A stretch of 13,977 nucleotides of DNA, from NCBI GenBank assembly GCA_947460795.1, contig CANHJA010000033.1, positions 1 through 13,977 of the forward strand, given 5' to 3'. The notes below the pieces were generated by a model. It saw only the letters and a list, made by a program, of their open reading frames with translations. It was not told the origin of the DNA and made no database searches. This DNA is from Bacteroidota bacterium (GTDB lineage: Bacteria; Bacteroidota; Bacteroidia; Chitinophagales; Chitinophagaceae). Both the position numbers and the translations under genes were made by a program. Below, one piece after another: positions 13,706 through 13,977 of this stretch. Position 1 is the first letter of the stretch, and each line of letters begins with the position of its first letter.

Positions 13706-13737
13706 TTTGAAATATAAATAATTTCAATATATATTTG
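13706..13737 (+). promoter_or_regulatory. Strong Bacteroidota-type promoter of rimP
   Basis: TTTG (13706-13709) and TATATTTG (13730-13737) match the -33 and -7 consensus exactly, separated by 20 bp, which is within the normal range. Transcription should begin near 13742-13747, giving a leader of about 50 nt before the rimP ATG. Confidence 0.75.
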
Positions 13738-13752
13738 CAAAGAATTTGAGCG

Positions 13753-13776
13753 GAAGGGAACTATTTAGTTCCCTTC
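13753..13776 (+). promoter_or_regulatory. Leader hairpin ahead of rimP, attenuator-like
   Basis: GAAGGGAACT (13753-13762) and AGTTCCCTTC (13767-13776) form a perfect 10-bp stem with an ATTT loop, followed by the pyrimidine-rich TTCTTTTAT. It begins only about 10 nt after the predicted transcription start and ends 17 nt before the rimP ATG. Its position argues for a leader element (attenuator, or a stabilising or translational control stem) rather than the terminator of the DUF2721 gene. Confidence 0.65.
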
Positions 13777-13793
13777 TTCTTTTATAAAATAAC

Positions 13794-13977
13794 ATGACAG
13801 CACAAGAACAAGTATTACAATTTATTGACGAATGCCTTGAAGGAACCGATTGTTTTTTGGTGAGTTTTAAAGTAAAGCCAACCAATAATTATAAATTTTT
13901 TATAGACAGCGATTCTGGATTCACATTGGAAAAATGTGTTCGCATCAATCGTAAAATGAGAAAAATGATTGAAGAAG
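13794..13977 (+). CDS. rimP: Ribosome maturation factor RimP, N-terminal part (3' end outside window)
   Basis: The first 61 codons are visible, starting MTAQEQVLQFIDECLEG and continuing with FLVSFKVKPTNNYKFFIDSDSG and CVRINRKMRKMIEE. The pattern of an N-terminal helix, beta-hairpin, 'D.D.G.....C...NR' and helix is that of RimP. RimP binds free 30S subunits and is needed for their maturation. In most bacteria it opens the rimP-nusA-infB operon, and the genes to the right are expected to be those, though they are outside the window. It has its own promoter and leader hairpin, and the ATG at 13794 is the only good start. Confidence 0.92.
   Translation, partial: MTAQEQVLQFIDECLEGTDCFLVSFKVKPTNNYKFFIDSDSGFTLEKCVRINRKMRKMIEE

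Noticed and set aside
13753..13776. Hairpin as rho-independent terminator of the DUF2721 gene
   Set aside because: It lies about 125 bp downstream of that gene and after a consensus promoter pointing into rimP, so a rimP leader role fits better.

Overview
The window is A+T-rich DNA from a member of the Bacteroidota. The evidence is a large PorW/SprE-type protein of the type IX secretion (gliding) system, -33 TTTG / -7 TAnnTTTG promoters of the kind used by the Bacteroidota primary sigma factor, a bactofilin translationally coupled to AtpZ, and a DUF2721 protein. I cannot place it more finely than phylum; Chitinophagia or Sphingobacteriia would fit. Most of the window is core chromosome. I see no transposase, integrase, CRISPR array, tRNA or rRNA.

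Layout. 1-2786 (+): the 3' end of an RsmF-type rRNA m5C methyltransferase, a secreted LysM/double-psi-barrel protein and a GT9 (heptosyltransferase-like) glycosyltransferase, closely spaced as one operon. 2775-4702 (-): bactofilin, AtpZ and a small AtpI-like membrane protein joined by overlapping ends, then a UbiA-like membrane protein that runs tail to tail into the GT9 gene. 4703-5233: a 531-bp divergent spacer. It holds a bactofilin promoter, a small inverted repeat, a perfect 18-bp palindrome and what looks like a decayed small secreted-protein gene on the minus strand. 5234-8839 (+): the 1201-residue PorW/SprE homologue. 8851-11906 (-): an inner-membrane GT2 glycosyltransferase, rsmG and an RlmI-like methyltransferase in one direction. 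11931-13061 (+): tgt, divergent from the GT2 gene across only 24 bp. 13188-13628 (+): a DUF2721 membrane protein. 13706 to the end: a strong promoter, a 10-bp-stem leader hairpin and the 5' part of rimP.

Functionally two themes alternate. One is RNA modification and ribosome maturation: RsmF-like, RlmI-like, RsmG, Tgt and RimP. The other is the cell envelope: the LysM protein, GT9, bactofilin, the AtpZ/AtpI pair, PorW and GT2.

I did not find a clearly new multi-gene system. The points most worth a second look are the decayed secreted-protein gene at 4879-5127, the Tgt with no zinc-binding cysteines, the AtpZ/AtpI pair without atpB beside it, the 11-residue DS repeats in PorW, the rimP leader hairpin and the 18-bp palindrome ahead of PorW.
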